NCBI GenBank assembly: GCA_009760885.1
Contig: CM019714.1
Location: 3,893,895-3,957,894 of the forward strand
Length of the DNA stretch: 64,000 bases
Reading direction: 5' to 3'
Source of the DNA: Achatina immaculata
Lineage: Eukaryota; Mollusca; Gastropoda; Stylommatophora; Achatinidae
Shown: positions 11,653-24,440 of the stretch, piece after piece
Position numbering within the stretch: the first letter of the stretch is position 1
Layout of the letters: each line of letters begins with the position of its first letter
Made by a program: the position numbers and the translations under genes
Notes under the pieces: model-generated
Told to the model about the DNA's origin: nothing
Databases searched by the model: none
Seen by the model: only the letters and a program-made list of their open reading frames with translations

Positions 11653-12222
11653 AATATGAGCCCCTAGACTTCAGCCTGTGTAGCTAATCTGAATCTGCCA
11701 CTGGTGGAGGTGACAAATATGAGCCCCTAGACTTCAGCCTGTGTAGCTAATCTGAATCTGCCACTGGTGGAGGTGACAAATATGAGCCCCTAGACTTCAG
11801 CCTGTGTAGCTAATCTGAATCTGCCACTGGTGGAGGTGACAAATATGAGCCCCTAGACTTCAGCCTGTGTAGCTAATCTGAATCTGCCACTGGTGGAGGT
11901 GACAAATATGAGCCCCTAGACTTCAGCCTGTGTAGCTAATCTGAATCTGCCACTGGTGGAGGTGACAAATATGAGCCCCTAGACTTCAGCCTGTGTAGCT
12001 AATCTGAATCTGCCACTGGTGGAGGTGACAAATATGAGCCCCTAGACTTCAGCCTGTGTAGCTAATCTGAATCTGCCACTGGTGGAGGTGACAAATATGA
12101 GCCCCTAGACTTCAGCCTGTGTAGCTAATCTTAATCTGCCACTGGTGGAGGTGACAAATATGAGCCCCTAGACTTCAGCCTGTGTAGCTAATCTTAATCT
12201 GCCACTGGTGAAGGTTACACAT
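11653..12222. repeat. 63-bp minisatellite, 9 copies (second copy)
   Basis: Same unit as 9959-10530, in copy 2 of the 1693-bp duplication; the copy number is unchanged. Confidence 0.96.
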
Positions 12223-12253
12223 ATGTCGTATGTGAAACAAACCAACAAAAATA

Positions 12254-12571
12254 GAACATACAAACTCGTGGCTGTAAGCGCATCGCACAGAACATACAAA
12301 CTCGTGGTTGTAAGCGCATCGCACAGAACATACAAACTCGTGGTTGTAAGCGCATCGCACAAAACATACAAACTCGTGGTTGTAAGCGCATCGCACAGAA
12401 CATACAAACTCGTGGTTGTAAGCGCATCGCACAGAACATACAAACTCGTGGTTGTAAGCGCATCGCACAAAACATACAAACTCGTGGTTGTAAGCGCATC
12501 GCACAAAACATACAAACTCGTGGTTGTAAGCGCATCGCACAGAACATACAAACCCGTGGTTGTAAGCGCAG
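12254..12571. repeat. 36-bp minisatellite, ~8.8 copies (second copy)
   Basis: Same unit as 10560-10878, with the same order of unit variants, which supports duplication of the whole block after the array formed. Confidence 0.96.
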
Positions 12572-12669
12572 AACGCACCCAGGCGTGTCACTCGGTCATT
12601 TCGTAGTTTCTCGTGACAAGATGAGTCATACAAGAGTTCAACAACTTTTAGTCCAGGCTGTACGCGTTC

Positions 12670-13432
12670 TGACAAATAAACTAACCAATGTTGAACATGT
12701 ACAGATTCTAACAAATAAATCACCCAGTGTTGAACATGTACATATTCTAACAAATAAATTACCCAATGTTGAACATGTACATATTCTAACAAATAAATCA
12801 CCCAATGTTGAACATGTACACATTCTAACAAATAAACCACCCAATGTTGAACGTGTACACATTTTGACAAATAAATTACCCAATGTTGAACATGTACATA
12901 TTCTGACAAATAAATCACCCAATGTTGAGCCTGTACACATTCTAAGAAATGAACCAACCAATGTTGAACATGTACACATTCTAAGAAATAAATCACCCAA
13001 TGTTGAACATGTACACATTCTAAGAAATAAATCACCCAATGTTGAACATGTACACATTCTAACAAATAAATCACCCAATGTTGAACATGTACACATTCTA
13101 ACAAATAAATCACCCAATGTTGAACATGTACACATTCTAACAAATAAATCACCCAATGTTGAACATGTACACATTCTAACAAATAAATCACCCAATGTTG
13201 AACATGTACACATTCTAAGAAATAAATCACCCAATGTTGAACATGTACACATTCTAACAAATAAATCACCCAATGTTGAACATGTACACATTCTAAGAAA
13301 TAAATCACCCAATGTTGAACGTGTACACATTCTGACAAATAAATCACCCAATTTTGAACGTGTACACATTCTGACAAATAAATCACCCAGTGTTGAACAT
13401 GTACACATTCTAAGAAATGAACCAACCAATGG
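12670..13432. repeat. 39-bp minisatellite, ~19.5 copies
   Basis: Unit contains CAATGTTGAACATGTACACA, 39-bp period (12728, 12767 and so on). Open for 13-residue repeats on both strands, which explains the long reading frames here. Most units carry AATAAA on the + strand. Confidence 0.96.
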
Positions 13433-14266
13433 CCAGCTGTGCTGAACTGCTCACACCTGGCACCAAGTCTACTCTAGCTGCCTGAAAGATCTCGATAAAG
13501 GTCGATAGCGAAGAGTCAACAACAACAAGAACAACAACAACAACAAGAACAACAACAACAACAAGAACAACAACAACAAGTGCCAGGCTGACCACGACAG
13601 CACACCTAGGACAGGTACTTCCACCCACGCTGATAACGTGAGAACTGGCGCTGCCTAGACTCGCGCGCTGTTTGTCTGTGCCCCATACACAGCGTCTCAT
13701 ACACAGCCCTGGAGCTAGGAAAAACACGTGTCGTTTAATCTACATAACAAGTGTTCACATCTTTCACCTGTCAGGGTCCACCACCCGCTTGGGAGGGGTT
13801 CATTCATGCACCAAGTTACCGGCGGGAGAGAACTGACTGGCGGAAATGGCGCTGTTATAAAACGGAAAGCTTTAGTGACGCTGGGACACAGTCGACACGC
13901 TACCGGCCCAGGATTATTAGCCTGTCTCGTGATTAGACGCTTACCTGCCTACAAGACACCAGGGCTACACGTTTCACAGGTCAGTGACCCATACAGTGTC
14001 CTGTAAGTGATAGTTACATCCATACCCGACTCTCAAATGTTGCTTGTTGAAGAGATTAGCCATCATTTTGTAGTGTCATTCTGAACCCCGTCGGTTGCCC
14101 GGGTCATAGGACTTTTCTAGAACCTCAAACACAACATCCGCGTGACTGCTACATCTTAAGTTACAGGTGTAGGCAAGTAAGTTTGTTACATGTCAGTGTA
14201 ATGTTTACCGTCTACCTGTCCAGCTACATGTACTTATATTGATGTTTCTTTTTTTTTTTATACAAA
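13433..14266. other. Mostly single-copy DNA
   Basis: About 830 bp. It has an AAC-rich triplet run (13516-13580) and a TATAAAA at ~13855 after a G+C-richer stretch. No gene, RNA or element is recognised. The largest frames are under 100 codons and lack features. Confidence 0.5.
13516..13580. repeat. (AAC)n-type microsatellite
   Basis: About 65 bp of AAC triplets interrupted by AAG. Confidence 0.9.
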
Positions 14267-16414
14267 CAAATTGTGAGGAAGTTCGGTTTTCTTGTTTCCC
14301 CATTCAACTCGATCAATATGGTCTGGTAAACAAACACTTTATAACTACATTAGGCAAGGGTTTGTATCCAAGCGATGACATACACACGGCGTTGACTAGT
14401 TCCAGTTTTAACGAAACTGCGTCCACACACAAAACAGTTCGGTCAATAAGTTCCTGACTGCCGTGCCGTGACAGGCATTGTCTCTGCCGAGATTTCTGTC
14501 TTCAAGTGAAGAATTTGGGGCATCAGTGAACATGTCAGGGTTGAAATGATGATGATGATGATGGGGACACAGATCAAAGCCTTCAGTGTCTTTCAGTACA
14601 ACTCGTAACCACATGTGCTTTATTTATGAGTTAGGGAAATTGTAAACTCGATTTACTGAGAAATGATTGATTTTGGTGCCCAGAGATTGGCGGATATAAA
14701 TGTTTGAAGTCAGATCTGTTTACCGTCCGTGGAGTTGTCTTCTGATGGTGGCGCCACGTGGTAGTAACATAAAGTAAATGTGTTACTTACAACAATCCGT
14801 TTTATACAGGCTGTGCAATGTAACGTCCCAAATGTAACAATTTGATAGCCTTCATTTACTACACAGTCTGTGTAGATGTTGAAGTTGTTTGTTCAATCTA
14901 AACTTGACGTAGATTGGCTCTGAATATTTTATTTGTTGTATTTTGAAAAGTGAAATCAGGCTTTCAGTTTTTTTTCCTTCTATTCACTTTAGATCATTCT
15001 AATTTCCTAAACGTTGCCTAACCTCCCCCCCCCCACCCCCCCCCCAACCCGTGTACCAGACAAGCAACATGTTTATATGTGTGCTGTCACGAGGTACAAC
15101 ACAATTTTGTGGTGTTGTTCTTAAACGGTAATTTACAATTTCACAGCTTCTTCATATATTACTACTTTCTATACATATGACTACTCTCTATTCACATGAC
15201 TACTTTCTATTCATATGACTACTTTCTACACACATCGCTACTTTTTATACACATGAAAACTACTTTCTATACACATGAAAACTACTTTCTATACACATGA
15301 AGACTACTTTCTATACACACATGACTACTTTCTATACACACAAATTGTGAGGAAGTTCGGTTTTCTTGTTTCCCCATTCAACTCGATCAATATGGTCTGG
15401 TAAACAAACACTTTATAAACTACATTAGGCAAGGGTTTGTATCCAAGCGATGACATACACACACACACACGGCGTTGACTAGTTCCAGTTTTAACGAAAC
15501 TGCGTCCACACACAAAAACAGTTCGGTCAATAAGTTCCTGACTGCCGTCCCGTGACAGGCATTGTCTCTGCCGAGATTTCTGTCTTCAAGTGAAGAATTT
15601 GGGTCATCAGTGAACATGTCAGGATTGAGATGATGATGATGATGATGGGGACACAGATCAAAGCCTTCAGTGTCTTTCAGTACAACTCGTAACCACATGT
15701 GCTTTATTTCTGAGTTAGGGAAATTGTAAACTCGATTTACTGAGAAATGATTGATTTTGGTGCCCAGAGATTGGCGGATATAAATGTTTGAAGTCAGATC
15801 TGTTTACCGTCCGTGGAGTTGTCTTCTGATGGTGGCGCCACGTGGTAGTAACATAAAGTAAATGTGTTACTTACAACAATCCGTTTTATACAGGCTGTGC
15901 AATGTAACGTCCCAATTGTAACAATTTGATAGCCTTCATTTACTACACAGTCTGTGTAGATGTTGAAGTTGTTCGTTCAATCTGAACTTGACGTAGATTG
16001 GCTCTGAATATTTTATTTGTTGTATTTTGAAAAGTGAAATCAGGCTTTCAGTTTTTTTTTCCTTCTATTCACTTTAGATCATTCTAATTTCCTAAACGTT
16101 GCCTAACCTCCCCCTCCCCAACCCCCCAGCAACATGTTTATATGTGTGCTGTCACGAGGTACAACACAATTTTGTGGTGTTGTTCTTAAACGGTAATTTA
16201 CAATTTCACAGCTTCTTCATATATTACTACTTTCTATACATATGACTACTCTCTATTCACATGACTACTTTCTATTCATATGACTACTTTCTACACACAT
16301 CGCTACTTTTTATACACATGAAAACTACTTTCTATACACATGAAAACTACTTTCTATACACATGAAGACTACTTTCTATACACACATGACTACTTTCTAT
16401 ACACACATGACTAC
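14267..16414 (+). repeat. ~1074-bp direct tandem duplication
   Basis: CAAATTGTGAGGAAGTTCGG occurs at 14267 and 15341 (offset 1074); the following ~1 kb matches closely with small indels (for example 10 extra bases in a CA run near 15460 and ~15 fewer near 16110). The unit has a (GAT)n tract, a poly-C/T tract and a terminal 21-bp repeat. No gene is recognised in either copy. Confidence 0.92.
15150..15340. repeat. ~21-bp minisatellite, degenerate
   Basis: Repeats of CTACTTTCTATACACATGA-like units at the end of duplication copy 1. Confidence 0.88.
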
Positions 16415-16575
16415 TTTCTATACACACATGACTACTTTCTATACACACATGACTACTTTCTATACACACATGACTACTTTCTATACACACATGACTACTT
16501 TCTATACACACATGACTACTTTCTATACACACATGACTACTTTCAACATAAATGACTACTTTCTTCATATACGAC
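16224..16575. repeat. 21-bp minisatellite, expanded in copy 2
   Basis: Same motif as 15150-15340 but with about nine clean CTACTTTCTATACACACATG units of 21 bp, so this array grew (or shrank in copy 1) after the 1074-bp duplication. Confidence 0.93.
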
Positions 16576-16734
16576 TACTTTGAGTTAAACATCATGATGT
16601 TGTTAAATGACAGTTTGAAGGTCATCTAAAAGCAGATACTACAATTCTGACTATGAACGAGGATGAACTGAGATGCAATGATGTCTGCAAATCATCTGTG
16701 GCAAAGCTTATTCCCATCAGATGTCACAAATATG

Positions 16735-17575
16735 AATGTCAGCGACAAGATGAGATGTCACAAACATGGATGTCAACAAGATGAGATGTCACACACATGA
16801 ATGTCAATGACAAGATGATATATCACAAACATGAATGTCAGCAAGATGAGATGTCACACACATGAATGTCAATGACAAGATAGATGTCACAAACATGAAT
16901 GTCTACGACAAGATAGATGTCACACATGAATGTCTACGACAAGATAGATGTCACACATGAATGTCTACGACAAGATAGATGTCACACACATGAATGTCTA
17001 CGACAAGATAGATGTCACACATGAATGTCTATGACAAGATAGATGTCACACACATGAATGTCTACGACAAGATAGATGTCACACATGAATGTCTATGACA
17101 AGATAGATGTCACAAACATGAATGTCTACGACAATATAGATGTCACAAACATGGATGTCAACGACAATATTAGATGTCACAAACATGGATGCCACCGACA
17201 TATTAGATGTCACAAACATGGATGTCACCGACAATATTAGATGTCATAAACATGGATGTCAACGACAATATTAGATGTCACAAACATGGATATCAACGAC
17301 ATTATTAGATGTCACAAACATGGATATCAACGACAATATTAGATGTCACAAACATGGATATCAACGACAATATTAGATGTCACAAACATGGATGTCAACG
17401 ACAATATTAGATGTCAGAAATATGAATGTCAACGACAAGATGAGATGTCACAAACATGGATGTTAACAAGATGAGATGCCACAAACATGAATGTCAATGA
17501 CAAGATGAGATGTCACAAACATGGATGTCAACAACAAGATGAGATGTCACAAACATGGATGTCAGCAACAAGATG
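16735..17575. repeat. 31-34-bp minisatellite, ~27 copies
   Basis: Degenerate units around AGATGTCACAAACATGGATG. The first half has 31-bp forms (TCTACGACAAGAT), the second 34-bp forms (AACGACAATATT). Confidence 0.92.
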
Positions 17576-17713
17576 AAATCAGAAGTCATAACCTGACATC
17601 ATCCCATACAGAACACTCCCATAGTGCTCCGCCGTGTACCCCAACATCCACTGAAGTGGTTGTCTGCTGATGGTTGCTGACAAAAGTTGGTTGTTGATTA
17701 CACGTTTCCATCT

Positions 17714-18262
17714 ACGAAGCTCACATTTTCTTCATGCACCTTTCCTCTGTCATAACTTTATCAATCTCCATATAGCCACATTTTCTTCAAGCACCTTTCC
17801 TCTGTCATAACTTTATCAATCTCCATATAAGCACATTTTTCTTTCAAGCACCTTTCCTCTGTCATAACTTTATCAATCTCCATATAGCCACATTTTCTTC
17901 AAGCACCTTTCCTCTGTCATAACTTTATCAATCTCCATATAGCCACATTTTCTTCAAGCACCTTTCCTCTATCATAACTTTATCAATCTCCATATAAGCA
18001 CATTTTTCTTTCAAGCACCTTTCCTCTGTCATAACTTTATCAATCTCCATATAAGCACATTTTCATCAAGCACCATTCCTATGTCATAAATCTCCATATA
18101 AGCACATTTTCTTCAAGCACCTTTCCTATGTCATAAATCTCCATATAAGCACATTTTCTTCAAGCACCTTTCCTATGTCATAAATCTCCATATAAGCACA
18201 TTTTCATCAAGCACCTTTCCTATGGCATAAATCTCCATATAAGCACATTTTCTTCAAGCATT
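17714..18262. repeat. ~55/46-bp minisatellite, ~11 copies
   Basis: Unit contains TTCAAGCACCTTTCCTCTGT and ATCTCCATATAAGCACATTT. Later units lack the AACTTTATC segment and are shorter. Confidence 0.92.
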
Positions 18263-18273
18263 TTCTGTCACAT

Positions 18274-18604
18274 CAACACCGTCAGACACTCTCTGTTACA
18301 ACACCATCAGACACTTTCTGTTACAACACCATCAGACACTTTCTGTCACAACACCATCAGACACTTTCTGTCACAACACCATCAGACACTCTCTGTTACA
18401 ACACCATCAGACACTCTCTGTCACAACACCATCAGACACTTTCTGTCACAACACCATTAGACACTCTCTGTCACAACACCATCAGACACTTTCTTTCACA
18501 ACACCATCAGACACTTTCTGTCACAACACCATCAGACACTTTCTGTTACAACACCATCAGACACTTTCTGTCACAACACCATCAGACACTCTCTGTTACA
18601 ACAA
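18274..18604. repeat. 25-bp minisatellite, ~13 copies
   Basis: Unit AACACCATCAGACACTTTCT plus GTCAC, with CTTTCTG/CTCTCTG variants. Confidence 0.94.
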
Positions 18605-18764
18605 CAACGTCTCTCTCTCTCATTTTCTCTTTCCCGTTGGCCCTCTCTCTGTCTTTCTCTCCTTCGCACGATAACAATAAACCCACAGCTCACAGACCTC
18701 TTATTGTAGAAAATGCTGGAATGTTTCCCAACCTTCAGAAGCTCAGACTCTGTCCTGGTTTTTT

Positions 18765-19408
18765 TTGGTCCTGGTATCTCACTATTAGCGCGCGGTTTGG
18801 TCCTGGTATCTCACGAGCAGCGCGCGGTTTGGTCCTGGTATCTCACAAGTACGGCGCGGTTTGGTCCTGGTATCTCACTATTAGCGCGCGGTTTGGTCCT
18901 GGTATCTCACGAGTACGGCGCGGTTTGGTCCTGGTATCTCACAAGTACGGCGCGGTTTGGTCCTGGTATCTCATAAGTACGGCGCGGTTTGGTCCTGGTA
19001 TCTCACGAGTACGGCGCGGTTTGGTCCTGGTATCTCAAGAGTACGGCGCGGTTTGGTCCTGGTATCTCACGAGTACGGCGCGGTTTGGTCCTGGTATCTC
19101 AAGAGTACGGCGCGGTTTGGTCCTGGTATCTCAAGAGTACGGCGCGGTTTGATCCTGGTATCTCAAGAGTACGGCGCGGTTTGGTCCTGGTATCTCAAGA
19201 GTACGGCGCGGTTTGGTCCTGGTATCTCAAGAGTACGGCGCGGTTTGGTCCTGGTATCTCAAGAGTACGGCGCGGTTTGGTCCTGGTATCTCACTATTAG
19301 AGCGCGGTTTGGTCCTGGTATCTCACTATTAGAGCGCGGTTTGGTCCTGGTATCTCACTATTAGAGCGCGGTTTGGTCCTGGTATCTCACTATTAGCACG
19401 CGGTTTGG
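18765..19408. repeat. 32-bp minisatellite, ~20 copies
   Basis: Unit contains GCGGTTTGGTCCTGGTATCT, 32-bp period. Two interspersed subtypes: CACTATTAGC and CA(A/C)GAGTACG. Confidence 0.95.
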
Positions 19409-19575
19409 CCCCATAAAAACTGCTCCAGTGTTAAAATAGCTGGTCCCACTTTCCTAGAGCATGTACAGTACTTTATACACCCGGGTCTTAAACAAAATAC
19501 AGATCCTTGGCTTTCTTAAGGTACTACTTTGTCGAATTTTACATATTCTAAACGTCTAGTTTTGCTGATTTCTGA

Positions 19576-19968
19576 AGTTACTTTCTTATGTGAATGTCCT
19601 TGATTTCTTTACCTAACGTCGCTACTTTCTTATGTGAATGTCCTTGATTTCTTTACCTAACGTCGCTACTTTCTTATGTGAATGTCCTTGATTTCTTTAC
19701 CTAACGTCGCTACTTTCTTATGTGAATGTCCTTGATTTCTTTACTTAACGTCGCTACTTTCTTATGTGAATGTCCTTGATTTCTTTACCTAACGTCGCTA
19801 CTTTCTTATGTGAATGTCCTTGATTCTTTTATCTAACGTCGCTACTTTCTTATGTGAATGTCCTTGATTTCTTTACCTAACGTCGCTACATTCTTATGTG
19901 AATGTCCTTGATTCTTTTATCTAACGTCGCTACTTTCTTATGTGAATGTCCTTGATTTCTTTATCTAA
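19576..19968. repeat. 44-bp minisatellite, ~9 copies
   Basis: Unit contains CTTATGTGAATGTCCTTGAT and ACCTAACGTCG, 44-bp period. Confidence 0.95.
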
Positions 19969-20007
19969 TTTGCTGCTTTCTGTGGTGCCTCTCGACTGCC
20001 CTTCATC

Positions 20008-23000
20008 AGTCTCTAACACCAACCAAAGGCCTCTCATCACAGTCTCTAATACCAACCAAAGGCCTCTCATCACAGTCTCTAACACCAAGCAAAGGCCTCT
20101 CATCACAGTCTCTAACACCAAGCAAAGGCCTCTCATCACAGTCTCTAACACCAACCAAAGGCCTCTCATCACAGTCTCTAACACCAACCAAAGGCCTCAC
20201 ATCACAGTTTCTAACACCAAGCAAAGGCCAAACATCATAGTCTCTAACACCAAGCAAAGGCCAAACATCACAGTCTCTAACACCAAGCAAAGGCCTCTCA
20301 TCACAGTCTCTAACACCAACCAAAGGCCTCTCATCACAGTCTCTAACACCAACCAAAGGCCTCTCATCATAGTCTCTAACACCAACCAAAGGCCTCTCAT
20401 CACAGTCTCTAACACCAACCAAAGGCCTCTCATCACAGTCTCTAACACCAACCAAAGGCCTCTCATCACAGTCTCTAACACCAAGTAAAGGTCTCTCATC
20501 ATAGTCTCTAACACCAAGTAAAGGTCTCTCATCATAGTCTCTAACACCAACCAAAGGCCTCTCATCACAGTCTCTAACACCAACCAAAGGTCTCTCATCA
20601 TAGTCTCTAACACCAAGTAAAGGTCTCTCATCATAGTCTCTAACACCAAGTAAAGGTCTCTCATCATAGTCTCTAACACCAAGTAAAGGTCTCTCATCAT
20701 AGTCTCTAACACCAAGTAAAGGTCTCTCATCATAGTCTCTAACACCAAGTAAAGGTCTCTCATCATAGTCTCTAACACCAAGTAAAGGTCTCTCATCACA
20801 GTCTCTAACACCAACCAAAGGCCTCTCATCACAGTCTCTAACACCAACCAAAGGCCTCACATCACAGTTTCTAACACCAAGCAAAGGCCAAACATCATAG
20901 TCTCTAACACCAAGCAAAGGCCAAACATCACAGTCTCTAACACCAAGCAAAGGCCTCTCATCACAGTCTAACACCAACCAAAGGCCTCTCATCACAGTCT
21001 CTAACACCAACCAAAGGCCTCTCATCATAGTCTCTAACACCAACCAAAGGCCTCTCATCACAGTCTCTAACACCAACCAAAGGCCTCTCATCACAGTCTC
21101 TAACACCAACCAAAGGCCTCCATCACAGTCTCTAACACCAAGTAAAGGTCTCTCATCATAGTCTCTAACACCAAGTAAAGGTCTCTCATCATAGTCTCTA
21201 ACACCAACCAAAGGCCTCTCATCACAGTCTCTAACACCAACCAAAGGTCTCTCATCATAGTCTCTAACACCAAGTAAAGGTCTCTCATCATAGTCTCTAA
21301 CACCAAGTAAAGGTCTCTCATCATAGTCTCTAACACCAAGTAAAGGTCTCTCATCATAGTCTCTAACACCAAGTAAAGGTCTCTCATCATAGTCTCTAAC
21401 ACCAAGTAAGGTCTCTCATCATAGTCTCTAACACCAAGTAAAGGTCTCTCATCATAGTCTCTAACACCAAGCAAAGGCCTCTCATCACAGTCTCTATCAC
21501 CAACCAAAGGTCTCTCATCACAGTCTCTAACACCAAGTAAAGGCCTCTCATCACAGTCTCTAACACCAAGTAAAGGTCTCTCATCACAGTCTCTAACACC
21601 AAGTAAAGGCCTCTCATCACAGTCTCTAACACCAAGTAAAGGCCTCTCATCACAGTCTCTAACACCAAGTAAAGGCCTCTCATCACAGTCTCTAACACCA
21701 AGTAAAGGCCTCTCATCACAGTCTCTAACACCAAGTAAAGGTCTCTCATCACAGTCTCTAACACCAAGTAAAGGCCTCTCATCACAGTCTCTAACACCAA
21801 CCAAAGGCCTCTCAGCACAGTCTCTAACACCAAGCAAAGGCCTCTCATCACAGTCTCTAACACCAACCAAAGGCCTCTCACTCTCATCACAGTCTCTAAC
21901 ACCAAGCAAAGGCCTCTCATCACAGTCTCTAACACCAAGCAAAGGCCTCTCATCACAGTCTCTAACACCAACCAAAGGCCTCTCATCACAGTCTCTAACA
22001 CCAAGCAAAAGCCAATATCACAGTCTCTAACACCAACCAAAGGCCTCTCATCACAGTCTCTAACACCAAGCAAAAGACTCTCATCACAGTCTCTAACACC
22101 AAGCAAAGGCCTCTCATCACAGTCTCTAACACCAACCAAAGGCCTCTCATCACAGTCTCTAACACCAAGTAAAGGTCTCTCATCACAGTCTCTAACACCA
22201 AGTAAAGGCCAAACATCACAGTCTCTAACACCAAGCAAAGGCCACACATCACAGTCTCTAACACCAAGCAAAGGCCTCTCATCACAGTCTCTAACACCAA
22301 GCAAAGGCCTCACATCACAGTCTCTAACACCAAGTAAAGGCCTCTCATCACAGTCTCTAACACCAAGCAAAGGTCTCACATCACAGTCTCTAACACCAAG
22401 TAAAGGCCTCTCATCACAGTCTCTAACACCAAGCAAAGGCCTCTCATCACAGTCTCTAACACCAAGCAAAGGTCTCACATCACAGTCTCTAACACCAAGT
22501 AAAGGCCTCACATCACAGTCTCTAACACCAAGTAAAGGCCTCTCATCACAGTCTCTAACACCAACCAAAGGTCTCTCATCACAGTCTCTAACACCAAGCA
22601 AAGGTCTCTCATCACAGTCTCTAACACCAACCAAAGGCCTCTCATCACAGTCTCTAACACCAACCAAAGGCCTCTCAGCACAGTCTCTAACACCAAGCAA
22701 AGGCCTCTCATCACAGTCTCTAACACCAACCAAAGGCCTCTCACTCTCATCACAGTCTCTAACACCAAGCAAAGGCCTCTCATCACAGTCTCTAACACCA
22801 AGCAAAGGCCTCTCATCACAGTCTCTAACACCAACCAAAGGCCTCTCATCACAGTCTCTAACACCAAGCAAAGGCCAAACATCACAGTCTCTAACACCAA
22901 CCAAAGGCCTCTCATCACAGTCTCTAACACCAAGCAAAAGACTCTCATCACAGTCTCTAACACCAAGCAAAGGCCTCTCATCACAGTCTCTAACACCAAC

Positions 23001-23803
23001 CAAAGGCCTCTCATCACAGTCTCTAACACCAAGCAAAGGCCTCTCATCACAGTCTCTAACACCAAGCAAAGGCCAAACATCACAGTCTCTAACACCAAGC
23101 AAAGGCCAAACATCACAGTCTCTAACACCAAGCAAAGGCCTCTCATCACAGTCTCTAACACCAACCAAAGGCCAAACATCACAGTCTCTAACACCAAGCA
23201 AAGGCCTCTCATCACAGTCTCTAACACCAACCAAAGGCCAAACATCACAGTCTCTAACACCAACCAAAGGCCAAACATCACAGTCTCTAACACCAACCAA
23301 AGGCCAAACATCACAGTCTCTAACACCAACCAAAGGCCAAACATCACAGTCTCTAACACCAACCAAAGGCCAAACATCACAGTCTCTAACACCAACCAAA
23401 GGCCAAACATCACAGTCTCTAACACCAACCAAAGGCCACACATCACAGTCTCTAACACCAAGCAAAGGCCAAACATCACAGTCTCTAAGCAAAGGCCAAA
23501 CATCACAGTCTCTAACACCAACCAAAGGCCAAACATCACAGTCTCTAACACCAACCAAAGGCCACACATCACAGTCTCTAACACCAACGAAAGGCCAAGC
23601 ATCACAGTCTCTAACACCAACCAAAGGCCACACATCACAGTCTCTAACACCAAGCAAAGGCCAAACATCACAGTCTCTAACACCAACCAAAGGCCACACA
23701 TCACACTCTCTAACACCAACCAAAGGCCTCTCATCACAGTCTCTAACACCAACCAAAGGCCACACATCACATTCTCTAACACCAACCAAAGGCCACACAT
23801 CAC
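20008..23803. repeat. 33-bp satellite, ~115 copies
   Basis: Unit AAAGGCCTCTCATCACAGTC plus TCTAACACCAACC, 33 bp, over 3.8 kb. Variants occur at the ACCAACC/ACCAAGC/ACCAAGT end, at CTCTCATC/CAAACATC/CACACATC and at CACAG/CATAG. A block is repeated with an offset of exactly 660 bp (20 units; 20161 onward versus 20821 onward). A unit with a 6-bp insertion (CTCTCACTCTC) occurs at ~21871 and ~22734. The minus strand stays open for ~800 codons in one frame and over 400 in another, as expected of a 33-bp unit with no stop, so no protein is called. Confidence 0.97.
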
Positions 23804-24070
23804 GTACAGATCTCAGAGTGGAAATACATCAACTCCTGTTAGCGTCCATTTTTAGAGGGCGTCAAGTTTTCCTGTCCCGTCCTTAGTGATACCGACTTGT
23901 TGCTGCTGTTACAACTTATGTTGCTGTGGACGACAGCCTGAATTATAACATCAGTGACTGCCCAATACAACAACTTGCACAGACAGTACAACTTAGTGTT
24001 GTTGTTGTTGTTGTTGTTGCTTTTTTATACAAGTTCGTATCTACTTTTATATTTGCGATCTATGTGAATA
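23804..24070. other. Single-copy DNA with (GTT)n
   Basis: About 270 bp with a GTT microsatellite at 23998-24020. No gene recognised. Confidence 0.6.
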
Positions 24071-24300
24071 CCACACGCTATATTTGTTTCTATATTTGTT
24101 TTCTATATTTGTTTTTTATATGTGTTTTCTATATTTGTTTTTTATATTTGTTTTCTAAATTAAAACAAATTGTTTCTATATTTGTTTTCTATATTTGTTT
24201 CTATATGTGTTGTCTATATTTGTTTTTTTATATTTGTTTTCTAAATGAAAAAAAATTGTTTCCTATATTTGTTTTCTATATTTGTTTCTACATTCTCCCT
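24071..24300. repeat. T-rich ~15-bp degenerate repeat
   Basis: Repeats of TCTATATTTGTTTTC-like units. Confidence 0.85.
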
Positions 24301-24440
24301 CTCCGAAAAAAAATTAATTCTACATTATACGGCTACTGTTACCTTCTAGCCTTGTAAATACTCTACTCACTTGTTAGTTATACATTCTTTTGTCCTGTTA
24401 TATTTTACATTTTCCTACCAAGTTTTGTTTTACTTTTTTT

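Larger units (their letters stand above)
9302..12687 (+). repeat. 1693-bp direct tandem duplication
   Basis: Copy 1 is 9302-10994 and copy 2 is 10995-12687, near-identical, offset 1693. The junction falls in a 6-bp match TGTTGA present at the left edge (9302-9307), at the junction (10995-11000) and again at 12688-12693. Each copy holds ~650 bp of single-copy DNA, a 63-bp array and a 36-bp array. Confidence 0.93.

Noticed and set aside
12175..13425. A ~416-codon minus-strand frame and a 286-codon plus-strand frame
   Set aside because: Both are read-through of the 36-bp and 39-bp arrays, with no signal, domain or non-repeat body.
13850..13862. TATA box at TATAAAA
   Set aside because: No gene start recognised downstream; AT-rich heptamers are expected by chance.
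14540..14570. (GAT)n run as a LINE tail
   Set aside because: No LINE sequence precedes it; kept only as a microsatellite in the duplicated block.
16735..17575. CRISPR-like array
   Set aside because: No unique spacers; units are contiguous tandem repeats in a eukaryotic setting. The same holds for all other arrays here.
21396..23798. An ~800-codon open frame on the minus strand
   Set aside because: It lies wholly in the 33-bp satellite; the unit length is a multiple of three and other frames are also open, so openness is a by-product.
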